In this document: one piece after another, positions 16,541 to 24,963 of the stretch | How positions within the stretch are numbered: position 1 is the stretch's first letter | Layout of the letters: the number at the start of each line of letters is the position of its first letter | Source: MH13 sp040219355 | GTDB lineage: Bacteria > Pseudomonadota > Alphaproteobacteria > Rhizobiales > MH13 | Assembly (NCBI GenBank): GCA_040219355.1 | Contig: JAVJSN010000006.1 | Span: forward strand, 30,929 to 94,928 | Length of the DNA: 64,000 bases | Reading direction: 5' to 3' | The notes under the pieces: model-generated | Told to the model about the DNA's origin: nothing | Database searches by the model: none | Seen by the model: only the letters and a program-made list of their open reading frames with translations | Made by a program: the position numbers and the translations under genes

Positions 16541-17704
16541 ATGAACGCACCTGTGAACATCAACGCACTGGAAGTGGGATACGACGTTCCGGCCGTCCCA
16601 GGCATGGACGAAGCAACGATTCAAACGCCATGCCTCGTCTTGGATCTCGACGCGCTTGAGCGAAACATCAGAAAAATGGGTGACTATGCCAAGTCCAAGG
16701 GCATGCGCCACCGCGTTCACGGCAAGATGCACAAATCGGTTGATGTGGCGAAGCTGCAGATTGAAATGGGCGGTGCCTGCGGCGTGTGCTGCCAGAAAGT
16801 TTCAGAAGCGGAAGTCTTCGCCCGTGGTGGTATCAAGGACGTGCTGGTGTCTAATCAGGTCCGCGACCCGGCCAAGATTGACCGTCTGGCGCGCATCCCA
16901 ACGCTTGGCGCTCGCGCTATTTGCTGTGTCGACGATGTGGCCAATGTCGCTGATCTTTCCGCGGCAGCTCAACAGCACGGAACGCAAATCGAGTGCCTGG
17001 TGGAGATCGACTGCGGCGCTGGCCGCTGCGGCGTGACCACAACGCCAGCGGTTGTTGAAATCGCCAAGGCCATCGACGCCGCGCCGGGGCTGAAGTTCTC
17101 TGGATTGCAGGCCTATCAGGGCGCCATGCAGCACATGGATTCCTACGAGGATCGCAAAGCGAAGATCGACATCGCTGTGGCGATGGTGAAAGACGCCGTG
17201 GACACCCTGAAAGCCGAAGGCTTGGACTGCGATATCGTCGGCGGTGGCGGCACAGGCTCTTATTATTTTGAGAGCACATCGGGCGTTTACAATGAGCTTC
17301 AGTGCGGCTCCTACGCCTTTATGGATGCCGATTATGGCCGCATCCTCGACAAGGACGGCAACCGCATCGACCAAGGCGAATGGGAAAATGCGCTGTTCAT
17401 CCTGACCAGCGTGATGAGCCACGCCAAGGCAGACAAAGCCATCGTTGATGCCGGCCTCAAAGCCCAGTCGGTAGACAGTGGCCTGCCGTTTATCTTCGGT
17501 CGTGACGACGTCGAGTACGTCAAATGCTCAGATGAGCACGGCGTTGTCGCCGATCCCAAAGGCGCGCTGAAGGTCAATGACAAGCTGCGCCTGGTCCCGG
17601 GCCACTGCGACCCAACCTGCAATGTGCACGACTGGTATGTCGGCGTGCGCGGCGGCAAGGTGGAATCCCTCTGGCCAGTGTCGGCGCGCGGCAAAGCCTA
17701 CTAG
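16541..17704 (+). CDS. bhcC: beta-Hydroxyaspartate aldolase (D-threonine aldolase family)
   Basis: A 387-residue alanine-racemase-like TIM-barrel enzyme of the D-threonine aldolase/DSD1 family. The probable PLP lysine is Lys62 in HGKMHKS. IECLVEIDCGAGRCG, the glycine cluster VGGGGTGSYYFES and the C-terminal VPGHCDPTCNVHDWYVG, which carries the metal-binding His/Cys pair, are all present. BhcC condenses glycine with glyoxylate to give beta-hydroxyaspartate, the key step of the cycle. It begins 27 nt after bhcB with a GGGAGA box. A 10-bp hairpin lies between it and bhcD. Confidence 0.93.
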   Translation: MNAPVNINALEVGYDVPAVPGMDEATIQTPCLVLDLDALERNIRKMGDYAKSKGMRHRVHGKMHKSVDVAKLQIEMGGACGVCCQKVSEAEVFARGGIKDVLVSNQVRDPAKIDRLARIPTLGARAICCVDDVANVADLSAAAQQHGTQIECLVEIDCGAGRCGVTTTPAVVEIAKAIDAAPGLKFSGLQAYQGAMQHMDSYEDRKAKIDIAVAMVKDAVDTLKAEGLDCDIVGGGGTGSYYFESTSGVYNELQCGSYAFMDADYGRILDKDGNRIDQGEWENALFILTSVMSHAKADKAIVDAGLKAQSVDSGLPFIFGRDDVEYVKCSDEHGVVADPKGALKVNDKLRLVPGHCDPTCNVHDWYVGVRGGKVESLWPVSARGKAY

Positions 17705-17731
17705 GGCCAAGGCCAAGACACTTGGTTCCAA

Positions 17732-17763
17732 CGCCCGCGCGGCCCCTTTTTCTCGCGCGGGCG
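17732..17763 (+). other. Strong hairpin in the bhcC-bhcD spacer
   Basis: Perfect 10-bp GC stem (CGCCCGCGCG at 17732-17741, CGCGCGGGCG at 17754-17763) with a 12-nt pyrimidine-rich loop, followed by CTTCTGTTTT. It resembles a weak intrinsic terminator inside the operon and could lower bhcD transcripts relative to bhcABC or protect the upstream message. Confidence 0.55.
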
Positions 17764-17789
17764 CTTCTGTTTTCCAAAGGACGAATGAC

Positions 17790-18755
17790 ATGTGGATTGT
17801 GCCCGAACGGGAGATTGCCGACCTGATGACCCGCGAGGCGGCGTTCAATGCCGTTGAGAAGGTTTTTGCCGCCATGGCGTCGGGCGATGCCTATAATTTT
17901 CCGGTGGTGCGTGAGGCGATCGGCCATGTCGATGCGCTTTACGGTTTCAAAGGCGGCTTCGACCGGGCCGGCCTGACGCTCGGCTTGAAGGCTGGCGGCT
18001 ACTGGCCGAACAATCTTGAAACCCAAGGCATCATCAACCACCAATCCACCGTGTTTCTGTTCGACCCCGATACAGGCCGCGCGAAAGCGATGGTCGGCGG
18101 CAATTTGTTGACAGCCCTGCGAACCGCAGCGGCGTCTTCGGTGTCCATCAAACATTTGGCGCGCGAGGACGCGAAGATCATCGGCATGGTCGGTGCCGGC
18201 CATCAGGCAACATTCCAGCTGCGCGCTGCGCTTGAACAGCGGTCCTTTGAGAAGGTCATCGGCTGGAACTTTCATCCGGAGATGCTGCCGAACATTGAAA
18301 AGGTCGCGCAGGAAGCTGGCCTGCCGTTCGAGGCGGTGGAATTGGACGGCATGCAAGGCGCCGATGTGATCATCTCGATCACCTCCTCGCACGATGCGAT
18401 CCTCATGGCCGATCAGGTGAGCCCCGGCACGCATATCGCCTGCATGGGAACCGACACCAAGGGCAAGCAGGAAGTGGACCCCAAACTCCTGCAAAAATCC
18501 GTCGTCTTCACCGACGAAGTGGCGCAGTCGATCAGCATTGGCGAGGCGCAGCATGCCGTTGGCCAAGGCCTGATCAAGGAAAGCGACGTCAACCAGATCG
18601 GCGCGGTTATCAATGGCACCCATGACGGGCGGACGGGCACTGACCAGATCACGCTGTTTGATGGCACCGGCGTTGGCCTGCAAGACCTCGCGGTTGCCGC
18701 CAGCGTGGTTGACCTGGCGATTGAAAAAGGCATCGCTATCGAGGTTGATTTCTAA
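17790..18755 (+). CDS. bhcD: Iminosuccinate reductase (ornithine cyclodeaminase/mu-crystallin family)
   Basis: A 321-residue NAD(P)-binding protein of the OCD/mu-crystallin family. GGNLLTALRTAAASS is at ~105-120, the Rossmann motif IGMVGAGHQATFQLRAALE at ~130-148, and DVIISITSSH near 195. In this operon it is BhcD, which reduces iminosuccinate to L-aspartate and closes the cycle, as aspartate is again the donor for BhcA. ATG at 17790 follows AAAGGA. Earlier in-frame ATGs fall inside bhcC and the hairpin. Confidence 0.92.
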   Translation: MWIVPEREIADLMTREAAFNAVEKVFAAMASGDAYNFPVVREAIGHVDALYGFKGGFDRAGLTLGLKAGGYWPNNLETQGIINHQSTVFLFDPDTGRAKAMVGGNLLTALRTAAASSVSIKHLAREDAKIIGMVGAGHQATFQLRAALEQRSFEKVIGWNFHPEMLPNIEKVAQEAGLPFEAVELDGMQGADVIISITSSHDAILMADQVSPGTHIACMGTDTKGKQEVDPKLLQKSVVFTDEVAQSISIGEAQHAVGQGLIKESDVNQIGAVINGTHDGRTGTDQITLFDGTGVGLQDLAVAASVVDLAIEKGIAIEVDF

Positions 18756-18796
18756 CCTCGGCCTAGCGGCCGCCTTTTTGCAAAGTCACCCATGCT

Positions 18797-19780
18797 ATGC
18801 GCGTTCTGATCAATGGGTTCGGCCGGATCGGTCGAACCCTTCTGCGTCAAATTCTGACCAACCCAGTCCATGCCGACATCACGGTCGCCGGCATCAACGA
18901 TATCGCGGCGCTGGAAACCTGCGCCTATCTGTTCCGCTACGATTCGGTGTTCGGCCCCTTTCCCGGGTCGGTCGAGCACGGGCCGGATGCGCTGATTGTC
19001 GATGGCAAGGCGATCGCTTTTTCGTCCTTTGCCGACCTCTCGCAGGCCGATCTGACCGGTGTCGATCTGGTTCTTGAGTGCACCGGAAAGGCACAAACGC
19101 GCCATGTCGCCGAACGTGGTCTGACCGCTGGCGCCAGGGCTGTTCTCATCTCCGGGCCATCGGATGCCGCCGATGTGACGGCGGTTCTCGGCGCTAACGA
19201 GGAGGCCATCGGCAACGCCTCCATCGTTTCGAATGCGTCGTGCACCACCAATGCCATCGCACCGCTTTTGAAAGCGCTGGATTCGGCGCTTGGGATCGCG
19301 CGCGCGCATATCACAACCATCCATTGCTACACGGGCAGCCAGCCGACAGTGGATGCGCCGGCGGCGACCTTGGAGCGCAGCCGCGCGGCAGCCGTTTCCA
19401 TGGTGCCGACCAGCACCAGCGCAGCGACGCAAGTAACCCGCGTGCTGCCTTCGATGGCCGACAAGCTCACCGTCTCGGCGGTGCGCGTGCCTTGCATCAG
19501 CGTCTCGGCCATCGACGCGGTCTTGCAGTTTGAACGACCGATCGAGGCCATTAAGGACCGGCTTCGTGACCTGTTTCAAGACTCACCGCTTATCGGCATC
19601 ACCAACGATCTGTGTGTGTCGACCGATATGCGCGCGCAGCCGGAGTCTCTGGTGCTGGCGCTGCCGGAGACGCGAACGCTTGGCGACCATCAGATGCGCC
19701 TCTTCGGCTGGTACGACAATGAATGGGGCTTCTCGGCGCGCATGATCGACATGGCCCGACTGATGGCGGCGCGATCCTGA
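18797..19780 (+). CDS. Glyceraldehyde-3-phosphate dehydrogenase-family protein
   Basis: A 327-residue type I GAPDH fold. NGFGRIGRTLLRQ binds the nucleotide, and the catalytic Cys is in VSNASCTTNAIAPLLK near residue 151, with the partner His in HCYTGSQPTVD. The usual GAPDH signature ASCTTNCLAP is altered to SCTTNAIAP. Canonical KVGINGFGRIGR is also altered, and residues after Cys differ, so it may be a paralogue acting on another aldehyde (erythrose-4-phosphate dehydrogenase and Gap2 types are options). It starts 41 nt after bhcD on the same strand and is not a described part of the BHA cluster. Confidence 0.8.
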   Translation: MRVLINGFGRIGRTLLRQILTNPVHADITVAGINDIAALETCAYLFRYDSVFGPFPGSVEHGPDALIVDGKAIAFSSFADLSQADLTGVDLVLECTGKAQTRHVAERGLTAGARAVLISGPSDAADVTAVLGANEEAIGNASIVSNASCTTNAIAPLLKALDSALGIARAHITTIHCYTGSQPTVDAPAATLERSRAAAVSMVPTSTSAATQVTRVLPSMADKLTVSAVRVPCISVSAIDAVLQFERPIEAIKDRLRDLFQDSPLIGITNDLCVSTDMRAQPESLVLALPETRTLGDHQMRLFGWYDNEWGFSARMIDMARLMAARS

Positions 19781-19822
19781 GTTAAAGGTCAAACTTTTCG
19801 TTGCAAGGCTCTTGCGCCGGAC

Positions 19823-19848
19823 CCAAGGGCATAGCCTAAAGCCCTTGG
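19823..19848. promoter_or_regulatory. Dyad upstream of MerR gene
   Basis: Perfect 8-bp arms CCAAGGGC (19823-19830) and GCCCTTGG (19841-19848) separated by 10 nt, 9 nt before the MerR ATG. A CCGG flanks both sides. MerR proteins bind long dyads over their own promoters, so autoregulation is plausible. It could also occlude the ribosome site or end the upstream transcript; no T-run is present. Confidence 0.45.
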
Positions 19849-19857
19849 CCGGAGAGC

Positions 19858-20934
19858 ATGATGACCAACGACCCTTTGCTGACCGCCGCAGAATGTGCCC
19901 GCCGCCTTGGCCTCACAACCAAGGCATTGCGGGTCTATGAAACGCGTGGCCTGATCGAACCAAGACGCACCGAAAAGAACTGGCGCCTTTATGGCAGCCG
20001 CGAAATCGCACGGCTCCATGAAATTCTTATGTTGCAGCAATTGGGGCTGACGCTGTCGCATATCGGTGAGATGTTGGCCGGCCGCCGGACAGACCTTGCC
20101 GCCGTGCTCGCGCTGCAGGAAGAAACCTTGCGAGGTCGGCAGGCGCGCATCGATCGCAGTCTGTCGCTGGTCCGCTCTTTGCAAAGCAAGCATGCCGGCG
20201 GTGAGGGACTCTCACTCGACGACATGATTACTCTGGCCAAGGAGACCGCCATGACCCAAACCGCCACAGACCCTGTTGCATGGAAACGTTACGAGCAGTC
20301 GCGTCCGCGAACAGCCGTTGCCATCGACCCTGCCTTGCTCACCGACTATGCGGGAAGCTACTGCATGACCGATGGCTCGACGGTCGGCGTGCTGGTACGT
20401 GGCAAGGAGCTGTATCTACAATTGCTCGGTCAGCCCGACGTGCTGTTTCAGGCCGAGGGCAAGGATGCGTTTTTCACCACTGTCGTCGCTGCGCAGGTGT
20501 CGTTTCAGCGCGATCAGGACGGAAAGGTGAGCGCGTTGATGTTACACCAGAATGGCCACGATATGCCCGCTGAACGGGTCGGGGACGGCGCGTTCGCTGC
20601 CAGCCGCCACGCGCTTGAGGAGCGCATCGCCGGCAAGACCCCATACCCGGACAGTGAATCGGTCCTGCGTGAGGTGATCGACCAGCATGTGCGCGGCGCC
20701 ATCGACTATGATCGCATGACCGCCCCGCTCGCCGACGTGGCACGAAGCCAGGCCGATCTGATCGAGGCTGAAATGGAACGGCTCGGTCAACCCGGGCTGA
20801 TCCAGTTCAAAGGCGTGGATGGCCTTGGCTATGACATCTACGAGGTTCAATTCGCCAATGGGCGCACTGAGTGGGGATTGTCCTTGTCTTCCGACGGCAG
20901 GATCAACGGGCTGTATACCCGCAACGCGGTCTGA
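19858..20934 (+). CDS. MerR-family regulator with DUF3471-like C-terminal domain
   Basis: A 358-residue protein. Residues 5-75 are a MerR winged helix (LTAAECARRLGLTTKALRVY, ETRGLIEPRRTEKNWRLYG), followed by a helical dimerisation segment to ~130. Residues ~160-240 contain DYAGSYCMTDGSTVGVLV and VSFQRDQDGKVSALMLHQNG, a pattern like the DUF3471 beta-domain usually found after beta-lactamase-fold proteins. Fusion of that domain to MerR is unusual; it may act as a ligand-sensing domain. The C-terminal ~100 residues are not recognised. Confidence 0.78.
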   Translation: MMTNDPLLTAAECARRLGLTTKALRVYETRGLIEPRRTEKNWRLYGSREIARLHEILMLQQLGLTLSHIGEMLAGRRTDLAAVLALQEETLRGRQARIDRSLSLVRSLQSKHAGGEGLSLDDMITLAKETAMTQTATDPVAWKRYEQSRPRTAVAIDPALLTDYAGSYCMTDGSTVGVLVRGKELYLQLLGQPDVLFQAEGKDAFFTTVVAAQVSFQRDQDGKVSALMLHQNGHDMPAERVGDGAFAASRHALEERIAGKTPYPDSESVLREVIDQHVRGAIDYDRMTAPLADVARSQADLIEAEMERLGQPGLIQFKGVDGLGYDIYEVQFANGRTEWGLSLSSDGRINGLYTRNAV

Positions 20935-20956
20935 CACAGGACCGTCGAACCGGGTG

Positions 20957-21502
20957 CTAATCGACGATGGCGCGCAGCTCCAACTCACTGACGCCAAGCG
21001 CGAAATTGAGACCGACCTGTGTCGAGACGCTGAGCGGCTGCAGCGCAAAGGTTTCATTGGACCCGCCGAGTAGAGCGTTGGCCCCAAGGCCGACGCCCGC
21101 CGTCGCCTCGCCACCGATGCCGACATAGTTGCCCGCCAATGCGCCGGGCGCCCATAGATCCGTCGTCGGGGCGAGCACCGCCCAGGCGATGGTGCCCTGG
21201 CTGGTGGAACCGATGTCGATGCCAAATCGTGAAATGACACCGAAGTAGGGCTCAGGCGCACGCATGTCGTCGGCAGGCGAAAATGTACAACGCAAATCCT
21301 TGGTGGAGCCGAAAATAAATCCGGTGCCACCGTCGACGGCACATTCCAAAACGCCCAGCTCGACGCGCTCAACGGCTTGACCGTTGGCTGGCAGGACCAA
21401 AGCAGCAGCGAACGCAAGGGTAGCGGTGGTGGCGGTCAAGAAGCGAGCACCGCTGAAACGTTCGGATGGCTCGGTTGAGGACTTCGATGAGAACATCGGC
21501 AT
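20957..21502 (-). CDS. DUF992-family secreted protein
   Basis: About 181 residues with an N-terminal hydrophobic signal (FLTATTATLAFAAALVLPANGQA). The mature part has the DUF992 pattern: ELGVLECAVDGGTGFIFGST, CTFSPADD, YFGVISRFGIDIG, IAWAVLAPT, AGNYVGIGGEATAGVGLGAN and FALQPLSVSTQVGLNFALGV. Function is unknown; these are alphaproteobacterial periplasmic or outer-envelope proteins. Two Cys residues may form a disulfide. Start at the ATG 21502 is preferred (AAGG upstream); a GTG at 21511 is also in frame. Confidence 0.82.
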   Translation of the reverse strand: MPMFSSKSSTEPSERFSGARFLTATTATLAFAAALVLPANGQAVERVELGVLECAVDGGTGFIFGSTKDLRCTFSPADDMRAPEPYFGVISRFGIDIGSTSQGTIAWAVLAPTTDLWAPGALAGNYVGIGGEATAGVGLGANALLGGSNETFALQPLSVSTQVGLNFALGVSELELRAIVD

Positions 21503-21539
21503 GGTGATCACCTTTTCAGACTACCGTTGCCCCGGAAAC

Positions 21540-21570
21540 GCCGGTGGCGACTATTGGTTCCGCCACCGGC
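21540..21570. other. 10-bp hairpin downstream of ankyrin-repeat gene
   Basis: Perfect stem GCCGGTGGCG (21540-21549) / CGCCACCGGC (21561-21570), 11-nt loop, 13 nt past the ankyrin-gene stop and upstream of the DUF992 gene. No T-tract follows on the minus strand. It may mark the 3' end of the ankyrin message. Confidence 0.4.
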
Positions 21571-21582
21571 CTTGTGGCGCCT

Positions 21583-23124
21583 CTATACAGCGCCTCCCTC
21601 AACCACTTGTCCAGGGTGGGCTTCGGCCCAATCGGCAAGGAACGCTGCCACCTCTGGATCCCCGGCGAGCTGGGGTGCACGCCGAGGCAGTGCCACACCT
21701 TCGTGCAAGGCAAGCTCAAGACATCCAACATAGTCTCGCAGCGCCCGTTGTGGGCAGTTTTCCGAGCCATGAATGATGGTTGAAAGCAGCGTGCCGCCAT
21801 AGCCATTGATGTGGGAAAGGTCCGGGCTGAGGGACAGAAGATAGGCCATTATATCCGGCAAGCCCTCCCAACCCGCCACCTGGACCGCTGTTAGCCCGTC
21901 ACTGTCCGGGCGGTCATGTTCCACGCCAAGCGCGACTAGGCGCTTCACATGATCGAGCTTGCCAGGAAGGTGCAAGATCACCCGAATGATGTCACGATAG
22001 GCGTCCGGCAGTTTGGCTGTGTCCACGAACACACCGGTGGTATCCTCCCCGTCAGCGGCCTTGGCCAGCAAGGCTTCTTCCGGCGTCAGATCAGGAACAT
22101 CTCCACGCGCTTCGATCGCAAGCGCCAGATCGCGGTTGCCGAATACCCGGGCATACCCATAAGCCGTGCAGCCCCGATAGGTACGCGCTGGATCAGCACC
22201 GGCTTCAAGCAAAAGCTCAATCATCTCAGGCGGCGACATGCGCCGTGCCGCTTGGTGCAATGCCGGCACCACCCAGGCCCGTTCGCCGTCGACCTCTTCA
22301 TCGTTGAACTCGTCGGCCAACGCGCCCGCATCGAGCAGCATGCGGACGGCCTCCACATCGTGGAAATCCATGGCACGGAGCATCGCGTTGGTGCCTCGTG
22401 GGTCGGCGCCATGCTTAAGCAGCATTTTCAGGCCTTCATGATGGCCAAGTTCCGTTGCGTGATAGAGCGACTCGCCATCATTCGGGTTGGCACCATGCTC
22501 CAAAAGCCAGCGCCCAAGCGGCATGTTGTTGGCATGACCGATGGCCAAGTATAGCGGCGAGAGCATGTGGTCCGCCCCCTCGCCAACCGGCAGGCCGCGA
22601 TTGACGTCCGCGCCATGGGCAAGAAGCAAATCGGCAATCGCGAGCATGTCGGCCTGGCGCTCAGGATAGGCATGGATCATGCGTGAGCGCGCGAGATGGA
22701 CAAAGGCTGGTGCTGGTCCAAGATCGCTCTCCAAACAGCCCGGATCAACTTGCAACGCTGTTTCCACGGCCTCGCGGCGGTAAAGCGCAATTTCCAGGCC
22801 GAGGACGCCATCGGCTAGATCGGGCGTGTCGGCGAGCAGCCTTTCCACCGTTTGGACCTGACCGTGATAGAGCGCGATCTTCAATCTTTGCAGTTTGGCG
22901 GCCATGTCCATGCCATGTAGCTCGACGGCGAGCTTCAGCGTGGGCCAACTGACAAAGTCGTTCTCCTGCGCGATGACGTGCAGATAATCGGCATGTTTGA
23001 GGGGTGCGCCGTCCGGGCGTGGGGGGTGGATGCGCAGGCGCTGGCGGGCATGGGCCTCACCGGCTTCGAAATCGCGTTTCAAGGCGCGCGCGTCGCGGCG
23101 CAATTGTTCTAGGGATTTAGTCAT
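21583..23124 (-). CDS. Ankyrin-repeat protein
   Basis: About 513 residues. The N-terminal helical segment (SLEQLRRDARALKRDFEAGE, then LKHADYLHVIAQENDFVSWP) is seen in a group of bacterial ankyrin proteins. From ~residue 90 several repeats of the type ADVNRGLPVGEGADHMLSPL, GANPNDGESLYHATELGHHE and GADPRGTNAMLRAMDFHDVE can be counted, with more degenerate ones to the end. Such repeats mediate protein-protein contacts; no signal peptide or membrane segment is seen, so it is cytoplasmic. A GAGGAAACC box supports the ATG at 23124. Partner unknown. Confidence 0.8.
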   Translation of the reverse strand: MTKSLEQLRRDARALKRDFEAGEAHARQRLRIHPPRPDGAPLKHADYLHVIAQENDFVSWPTLKLAVELHGMDMAAKLQRLKIALYHGQVQTVERLLADTPDLADGVLGLEIALYRREAVETALQVDPGCLESDLGPAPAFVHLARSRMIHAYPERQADMLAIADLLLAHGADVNRGLPVGEGADHMLSPLYLAIGHANNMPLGRWLLEHGANPNDGESLYHATELGHHEGLKMLLKHGADPRGTNAMLRAMDFHDVEAVRMLLDAGALADEFNDEEVDGERAWVVPALHQAARRMSPPEMIELLLEAGADPARTYRGCTAYGYARVFGNRDLALAIEARGDVPDLTPEEALLAKAADGEDTTGVFVDTAKLPDAYRDIIRVILHLPGKLDHVKRLVALGVEHDRPDSDGLTAVQVAGWEGLPDIMAYLLSLSPDLSHINGYGGTLLSTIIHGSENCPQRALRDYVGCLELALHEGVALPRRAPQLAGDPEVAAFLADWAEAHPGQVVEGGAV

Positions 23125-23203
23125 CGGTTTCCTCATCGAAACACCCGCCGATCCGCTGCGTTCGGGCATGAGAAATACCGGGATATGGTATCATATTTTG
23201 ATC

Positions 23204-23267
23204 AAGAGGGGCGCCGATGACGGCTTTCCGCGGACCTGGATGCTGCCCCTAGCAGCGGCGCCTCTTT
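23204..23267 (-). other. Imperfect inverted repeat downstream of kpsF
   Basis: Outer arms AAGAGGGGCGCC and GGCGCCTCTT (2-nt bulge) enclose a second small GCTGC/GCAGC stem, in the kpsF-ankyrin spacer. On the minus strand it ends CCCCTCTTGATC, a weak terminator-like arrangement for kpsF. An AT-rich stretch with TATG-type elements follows (23185-23203) and could be the ankyrin gene promoter. Confidence 0.35.
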
Positions 23268-23311
23268 AGGCCCGAACCTGCGCGAGCGCAAGCGACCAAA
23301 GCAAAAAACGC

Positions 23312-24316
23312 TTAGACGATCCCGGCGCGCAGGCAGTCATGCATATGCAGCACGCCTTGCAGAATGCCGTCCTCATCCACCACCGCAAGAACCGTGATCT
23401 GACGCTCGTTCATCACGCCGATCGCAGCGCTGGCAAGCGCCGAGGGTTGAATGGTGCGCGGAGATTTGGTCGCAATATCAAGCGCGACATGGTCCATCAG
23501 CCCGACCAGATTGCGCCGCAAATCGCCGTCGGTGATGATGCCCTTCAAATGATCGGTATCATCGACCACGAGCGCGATACCAAGCCCCTTGGCCGTCATT
23601 TCAACCAACACATCGCCCATCGGTGCATCGGGTGTAACACGCGGCAATCCCGGACCATCATGCATGAGCGCCGAGACGGGCGTCAGGTGTGCACCGAGCT
23701 TGCCGCCGGGGTGATAGTCACCAAAACTCGATGCATCAAAGTCGCGCTCATTCATCGCGGCGATGGCCAGCGCGTCGCCGAGTGCCAGGGTGCAGGTGGT
23801 GGAGGTGGTCGGCGCCATGCCGATGGTGCAGGCCTCCGGCACATCGGGAAGCTGCAGGATGAGATCGGCTTGCTTGCCAAGCGAGCTGTCGCGCACCTTG
23901 GTTACCGCAATCATCGGGATCGCGAACCGGCGCGTGTAGGCAACGATGTCAGCCAATTCCCGACTTTCACCGGAGTTGGAAATCAGGATGCACAGGTCTT
24001 CCGGCGTGATCATGCCAAGATCGCCATGGCTCGCCTCGGCGGGATGAACGAAATGGGCCGGGGTGCCGGTGGAGGCCAAGGTGGCGGCGATCTTGGTGCC
24101 GATATGCCCGGACTTGCCCATGCCAGATATGATCACTCGGCCTTTGACCCGCAAAATCCATTGGACGGCGGTGACAAACTCAACGTTAAGCGCGCTTTCC
24201 AACGCGTCAAGGCCAGCACGCTCGGTGGCGAGCACGGTCTTGGCAGCATCAAGAATACTGTCTTGGTGCCCGGCATCAGTCGGTAAGGCGTTCTGTAAAG
24301 CGGACGGATTGGGCAT
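23312..24316 (-). CDS. kpsF: Arabinose-5-phosphate isomerase (KpsF/GutQ family)
   Basis: A 334-residue SIS-domain sugar isomerase with two CBS domains, the family's normal architecture and length. SGMGKSGHIGTKIAATLAST (~65-85), HPAEASHGDLGM and LISNSGESRELADIV define the SIS active site; CBS repeats cover ~210-334 (ALVVDDTDHLKGIITDGDLR, VLAVVDEDGILQGVLHMHD). It interconverts ribulose-5-phosphate and arabinose-5-phosphate, the first step to Kdo of lipopolysaccharide. No other Kdo gene is adjacent. Confidence 0.93.
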   Translation of the reverse strand: MPNPSALQNALPTDAGHQDSILDAAKTVLATERAGLDALESALNVEFVTAVQWILRVKGRVIISGMGKSGHIGTKIAATLASTGTPAHFVHPAEASHGDLGMITPEDLCILISNSGESRELADIVAYTRRFAIPMIAVTKVRDSSLGKQADLILQLPDVPEACTIGMAPTTSTTCTLALGDALAIAAMNERDFDASSFGDYHPGGKLGAHLTPVSALMHDGPGLPRVTPDAPMGDVLVEMTAKGLGIALVVDDTDHLKGIITDGDLRRNLVGLMDHVALDIATKSPRTIQPSALASAAIGVMNERQITVLAVVDEDGILQGVLHMHDCLRAGIV

Positions 24317-24609
24317 TAAGAAAAAGACCTTGGCTCTAAAAGGCAGTTTGAGCGCCTATCTAACTGATGGCGCACCCAAGCTCAAACACGCTTTTCAAAG
24401 CGACTTTCAATTCCCATCCCGGCCAAAAGAAAGAAGCGCTTAAGCGCCGGCTAGAGGCGATCACGGTTATTGGCTCGTATGTTCACCGACCATCACACTT
24501 GCGTGCGACAGTGCGCGAGCGCCTTGCTGCCTCTGCAAAAGCTTCATACATCTGCCCAGCGCGCTAGCATATCCAGGCCGGTGCAAGATCGATCCACAAG
24601 GAGTCCACC

Positions 24610-24954
24610 ATGGCGCTCATTCGCTTCCCTATTCGCTTGCTCGGCCTGGCGTTGCTCGCCATTGCGCTGGTGCTGCTGGCCAATGATTTGGCCGCAATGG
24701 ACTGGTCAAGCTTTTCGGGGTTCGCACCGGAACCGCTAGGTGCTCTGTTTTATGCCACCGTGCCTGACCTGTTGAATGGAACACAGGCTTTCATCCAGCG
24801 CTATATCTGGCCCTTCCTTTGGGACCCCATTATCCAGACCGCTCTGACTTGGTGGGATTGGGCGGCCATTGGAGGTTTTGGGTTGATTCTGGCAGTACTT
24901 GCGCGACGCCCGAAAGTTAAGGTCGATGCAGCGGCGATCGAAACAGCTGGCTGA
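24610..24954 (+). CDS. Small predicted membrane protein
   Basis: A 114-residue hydrophobic protein with one N-terminal transmembrane segment (LLGLALLAIALVLLANDLAA), a Trp-rich central part (YIWPFLWDPIIQTALTWWDW) and a second segment IGGFGLILAVLA before a short basic tail. An AAGGAG box precedes the ATG. It resembles short conserved alphaproteobacterial membrane proteins of no known function. It is convergent with the secreted protein that follows; their stops are 10 nt apart. Confidence 0.7.
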   Translation: MALIRFPIRLLGLALLAIALVLLANDLAAMDWSSFSGFAPEPLGALFYATVPDLLNGTQAFIQRYIWPFLWDPIIQTALTWWDWAAIGGFGLILAVLARRPKVKVDAAAIETAG

Positions 24955-24963
24955 TGTCAGCCA

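Noticed and set aside
17574..18683. 369-aa minus-strand frame
   Set aside because: Antisense to bhcD; the long open frame comes from codon bias.
18797..19780. Housekeeping gapA
   Set aside because: Signature around the catalytic Cys and context differ; called only at family level.
23339..24286. 315-aa plus-strand frame
   Set aside because: Antisense to kpsF, whose SIS and CBS motifs are intact.
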